Shown here: one piece after another, positions 61,267 through 64,000 of the stretch | How the letters are laid out: every line of letters starts with the position of its first letter | Position numbering within the stretch: position 1 is the first letter of the stretch | DNA from: Bacillus sp. Marseille-Q1617 | Lineage (GTDB): Bacteria > Bacillota > Bacilli > Bacillales > Bacillaceae_B | Length of the DNA stretch: 64,000 nt | Direction: 5' to 3' | NCBI RefSeq assembly: GCF_903645295.1 | Contig: NZ_CAHJXM010000001.1 | Span: 2,171,501-2,235,500 of the forward strand | The notes under the pieces: model-generated | Seen by the model: only the letters and a program-made list of their open reading frames with translations | The model's database searches: none | What the model was told of the DNA's origin: nothing | Position numbers and translations under genes: made by a program

Positions 61267-61812
61267 TTATGCTCTGTCACTTTGTATAAAATTTTCATAT
61301 AACCAACTTACAGCATCCTTCAAGTCATTCGCGATATAATCGATTTTAATGCCTTTTAATTTTTCACTGTGTGCAGTAAGTGATGATTCTCCCGCCCCTG
61401 TTCTAACCAAAATCTTCATGCATCCTGCTTTTGCAGCCGCAGCCATATCACTCCAGCGGTCCCCGATTACAACACAGTTTTCGAGGGTTAAGTCATGGGT
61501 CCGCTGGGCCTCTTCTAACATGCCTGTATTCGGTTTTCTGCACGCGCATCCCTCATTATGGCTGTGTGGACAAAGATAGATATCATCAAAACCAAACTCC
61601 CTTAACTCGTTTAGAAAGTCTTCCTCTTTCGCCAGTCCCCTTGATATTCCAGGTTGATTGGTAAAAGTAAATAGTTTAATATTGTCCCTTTTTAATCTGT
61701 TGATTTCCTCCGCTGCATAAGGAAAAAGTTCAAATTCCTCCGGATAATGAACGGTATCGTCACCACCAATTGTTCCATCTCTATCTAAAAAAACTGCTTC
61801 TATTTGGTTCAC
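61267..61812 (-). CDS. HAD-IIIA phosphatase (GmhB-like)
   Basis: 181 residues. The HAD motifs are FLDRDGTIGG (motif I, DxD), FTNQPGISRG (motif II), a CxH zinc-loop sequence CPHSHNEGCACRKP with Cys and His ligands, and GDRWSDMAAAAKAG (motif IV). This pattern is that of D-glycero-D-manno-heptose-1,7-bisphosphate phosphatase and histidinol-phosphatase-like enzymes. No heptose pathway gene is nearby, so the substrate is open. GTG 61812 after AGGGGGAG is preferred. Confidence 0.85.
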   Translation of the reverse strand: MNQIEAVFLDRDGTIGGDDTVHYPEEFELFPYAAEEINRLKRDNIKLFTFTNQPGISRGLAKEEDFLNELREFGFDDIYLCPHSHNEGCACRKPNTGMLEEAQRTHDLTLENCVVIGDRWSDMAAAAKAGCMKILVRTGAGESSLTAHSEKLKGIKIDYIANDLKDAVSWLYENFIQSDRA

Positions 61813-61888
61813 GATCACTCCCCCTGTCTTTTCGATTTTTTATACCCTTGGCGTTAATTGAAGAATTTCCCTCCCCATCCCAGATACT

Positions 61889-62635
61889 TTATGCTTTCCT
61901 TTTAAAAACCTTATTCCATTCAACAACCGCACATCCGTTACGTTCGAATGTCTTAAGCATCGGTAGGTTGTTGTGACCAGTACTTCCAATGTAATATGAA
62001 GCTTTAAAGTCCCTTTTTAAAATTTCCAGTGCTTGCCTGTGGAGAAGTTTGCTTTTCCCCTTTCCTCTTTCGCTTGGAATGATCCCAAAATAAAAGAGCC
62101 TTCCTTCTTCTGAAGTCCCCGGTTCCATATGGGGCATGATGACCCCGATTGGAGCTACATTTTCATATGCAATCATACAAGATTTCTTATATTTCGGGCC
62201 TAATTCCACCTCTACACTTCGCATTTGTTCATCCATATTCAGCGAGGATGGTGCATTTAATGATCCTTTCATAGAAGCTTCCCAAACCCTTTTAAACTCT
62301 GCTAAAGGAAGTTCATATAAATCTTTTAATACAAAACCGTCTTCCATCTCAGCTGATTCATCAAGCACCTTGCGAACCGTGACGTTCTCATCATGCAACT
62401 TAAACTCATATTCTTCTAAAAGAGAGACTGCCTCTTTGCTGAATTTACGATTAACAAGGATATTTACATTTCTACTGGTTTGTATAAATGGCTGTTTCAT
62501 CAAATACGGTATAAGTTCCATTAGTTCTGGATCCGTCAGGTTTTTTGTATGTTCGATCGTGACAAAGTTTTCCCCTTTTACAAGTTTAATTTTTGCCATT
62601 AAGTCAGAAACGTTGTGTGACTGTTTTCGATCCAT
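61889..62635 (-). CDS. GNAT-family acetyltransferase
   Basis: 248 residues with a C-terminal GNAT domain: YENVAPIGVIMPHMEPGTSE, FYFGIIPSERGKGKSKLLHR (acetyl-CoA loop) and YYIGSTGHNNLPMLKTFERN. The N-terminal 100 residues (TRNVNILVNRKFSKEAVSLL, EYEFKLHDENVTVRKVLDES) are a separate alpha/beta region. ATG 62635 lies seven bases after AGGAGG. A partial second copy of residues about 75-115 is found at 63113-63245. Acceptor unknown. Confidence 0.82.
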   Translation of the reverse strand: MDRKQSHNVSDLMAKIKLVKGENFVTIEHTKNLTDPELMELIPYLMKQPFIQTSRNVNILVNRKFSKEAVSLLEEYEFKLHDENVTVRKVLDESAEMEDGFVLKDLYELPLAEFKRVWEASMKGSLNAPSSLNMDEQMRSVEVELGPKYKKSCMIAYENVAPIGVIMPHMEPGTSEEGRLFYFGIIPSERGKGKSKLLHRQALEILKRDFKASYYIGSTGHNNLPMLKTFERNGCAVVEWNKVFKRKA

Positions 62636-62656
62636 GCATTCCACCTCCTTCTTTTT

Positions 62657-62790
62657 AAGGTTAGCAGGGGATGGTTCTCATCCTATTTTTACTGGATACG
62701 GTTCTCCACAACGAAAGTGAAGAAGTTCAGTAGTGCAGTTCAATTCTTTAAAAGTAGAACGGGAACCGTTCCCTTACTGTCAAAATTTAA
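62657..62790. repeat. REP-like segment with GGATGGTTCTC and GGAACCGTTCCC
   Basis: GGGGATGGTTCTCATCC and GGGAACCGTTCCC are two more pieces of the GGGGACGGTTC family, upstream of the GNAT gene. Confidence 0.5.
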
Positions 62791-62879
62791 AAAGTCCGCG
62801 TTTCTTGATTTAAGTCAATGAGAGTCTTCCTGAGACCCGTTACAATCTTAATGAAGCCAAATTAGAGGAGGTTTTTCGT

Positions 62880-63050
62880 ATGGGTGCGACGGGTCAAAAC
62901 ATGCAGCAGAAAGCAGCGATCTTTGCTGGTGTTGCATTACTTGTGATGACATGCGCTGCGTTTTTTGCTCAGGGGTATGTTCACCGTTCATTGGTCATTG
63001 ATGGAGACGCGGCAACTACATTAGAAAACATCCACTCATCTCAATCGTGA
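62880..63050 (+). pseudogene. DUF4386-like membrane protein, 5' fragment
   Basis: 56 codons with an excellent site (AGAGGAGG eight bases upstream) encode AAIFAGVALLVMTCAAFFAQ and GYVHRSLVIDGDAATTLENI, the conserved start of DUF4386 proteins, which usually have six helices and about 220 residues. The frame stops at 63050, where a REP-like repeat (GGGGTCTGTCCCCC) begins. The remainder is lost. Confidence 0.7.
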
Positions 63051-63112
63051 TTGGGGTCTGTCCCCCGGCACACTAAAGTGTTATCGAAGTGGGTCAGACC
63101 TCGAAATCCAAA

Positions 63113-63245
63113 ATCCGCCTTCAACCTCAGCGCATTCATCAAGAACCTTGAGAACCGTCACGTTTTCATCGTGCAGCTTAAACTCATACTCTTCTAAAAG
63201 CTCGGCTGCCTCTTTGCTGACGTTACGATCAATGGGCGCAGCCTA
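63113..63245 (-). pseudogene. Partial duplicate of the neighbouring GNAT gene
   Basis: On the minus strand the segment encodes RNVSKEAAELLEEYEFKLHD and ENVTVLKVLDECAEVEGGF, which matches residues about 75-115 of the gene at 61889 with a few changes. There is no start codon and no downstream domain. It is the remnant of a paralogue or of a local duplication. Confidence 0.8.
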
Positions 63246-63257
63246 AAAACTATCCAT

Positions 63258-64000
63258 TCACCCAAATATCTGAGCAGCAATGCCAAATAATTCATTGTTT
63301 CTTTCCGGCATAGTAGTTGAATGTAACATCATGACCGGTGGATTATTTACTTCTACAAAACCGCTTTGCTCAACGAACTCCATGAATGCTTTATTTCCTG
63401 ATGGTATATCTATTCTTACTTTACCCTGATATCCATTTGCCAGCTTATCAAGAATCAATGCTGCTGTTTGAAAATCTGGTGCAACAATTGGTCCTAACAG
63501 TAAATTGGTGGGGCCAGATATGGAAATACCAAAGCCAATCATGTTCCCCTTTTGATCTTTCACTGCTAAACACTGCCTGGATTGATTTATCCTGTGACGA
63601 ATAAAACTGCTTCTCTTATCTCCAAAAGCTGCTTCATCCAACTGAATGATTTTATGTAAGTCGTTCTGATTATAGTTTTTTATAGTAACAGCTTTATTCG
63701 CTACACGATTAGAGGTTGGATAGGAGTTACAGATATATTTGTGTACATGATCAACGGTTCTAAAACCCATTTTTTCATAGAGAGGCTTCCCCTCTTCAGT
63801 TGCAATAAGCATGATAGAAACATCATTTGAAAGAGAATCGATACACTGTTGAGTTGCCTCTTTTCCTAATCCCATCCCTCTATATTTTTTGTTGACGATG
63901 ACCATTCCAATTGAGGCATAACTGGTTTCATACGGTATGATGGCAGCGCTGGAAACGATTTTCCCTTCAGCATCGATATGACCAAATATTTTACCTGACG
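63258..64000 (-). CDS. GNAT-family acetyltransferase with two domains, 5' end outside the window
   Basis: The frame is open to the window edge; the part visible is at least 247 residues. An upstream GNAT core (SSAAIIPYETSYASIGMVIV, KYRGMGLGKEATQQCI, PLYEKMGFRTVDHV) is followed by a second domain (DEAAFGDKRSSFIRHRIN, GFGISISGPTNLLLGPIVAP) that resembles the C-terminal half of YitI/Eis-like two-domain acetyltransferases. The true start lies right of 64000. Acceptor unknown. Confidence 0.8.
   Translation of the reverse strand, partial: SGKIFGHIDAEGKIVSSAAIIPYETSYASIGMVIVNKKYRGMGLGKEATQQCIDSLSNDVSIMLIATEEGKPLYEKMGFRTVDHVHKYICNSYPTSNRVANKAVTIKNYNQNDLHKIIQLDEAAFGDKRSSFIRHRINQSRQCLAVKDQKGNMIGFGISISGPTNLLLGPIVAPDFQTAALILDKLANGYQGKVRIDIPSGNKAFMEFVEQSGFVEVNNPPVMMLHSTTMPERNNELFGIAAQIFG

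Overview
The window looks like a chromosomal stretch of a low-GC Gram-positive spore-former of the Bacillaceae (Bacillus or a near relative such as Rossellomorea; the genus is a guess). The grounds are strong GGAGG-type ribosome binding sites, frequent TTG and GTG starts, sigma-A style promoters, a CcpA-type cre box, a HelD protein, a secreted alpha-amylase of the B. licheniformis type, ECF sigma/anti-sigma pairs and Bacillus-type intergenic repeats. Nearly all genes lie on the minus strand. No rRNA, tRNA, CRISPR array or prophage was seen.

Layout. 0.4-5.5 kb: a TSUP permease, a methyltransferase broken by one stop codon, a single-chain ECF sigma/zinc anti-sigma/membrane protein, and a metallophosphoesterase. 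5.6-10.1 kb: a tightly coupled operon (N-carbamoyl-amino-acid hydrolase type M20 enzyme, YtcJ-type amidohydrolase, DUF3311 protein, sodium:solute symporter) that probably imports and opens ureido or amide compounds. 10.6-17 kb: small membrane proteins, lipoproteins, a Nudix hydrolase, an SDR oxidoreductase and a frameshifted secreted protein. 17.2-21 kb: a Smr-less MutS2 paralogue behind a long leader with a 7-residue leader peptide and two terminator-like hairpins, then D-serine dehydratase. 21-30.4 kb: GNAT, flavoprotein, DUF3784-like and MBL-fold genes, a MITE with an IS3-family element inside it, an MFS pump broken by one stop codon, and helD.

31.4-40.3 kb is an alpha-glucan locus: secreted alpha-amylase with a perfect cre palindrome, a LacI-family regulator with three identical-type operators, a glycogen-debranching-like enzyme and an ABC sugar importer (binding protein and two permeases, no ATPase gene, so probably served by a shared MsmX-type ATPase). 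40.6-46.8 kb carries two Opp/Dpp-type permeases without partners, an ECF sigma/anti-sigma pair with a SigX-like promoter in front, and a MoxR-DUF58-DUF4129 operon whose last gene is frameshifted.

47.2-55.6 kb is an accessory region of short unrelated genes (small membrane proteins, DUF1062, Nudix, AraC, alpha/beta hydrolase, lipoprotein, GNAT), separated by related intergenic motifs whose core reads ACTAACGGGGGC on the coding strand; a smaller set sits at 11.4-12.6 kb. This gives a cassette-like layout. 55.7-64 kb holds an LprI-like lipoprotein, a protein with 33-bp tandem repeats, a phosphotransferase, acetyltransferases, a HAD phosphatase and several truncated genes (amidase, peptidase E, DUF4386, a partial GNAT copy).

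The most notable non-genic structures are a 0.5-0.7 kb MITE family (three copies, two with perfect 9-bp target duplications), the leader of the MutS2-like gene, the cassette-like boundary motifs, and two families of GC-rich hairpins (GGGACGGGCC and GGGGACGGTTC types).
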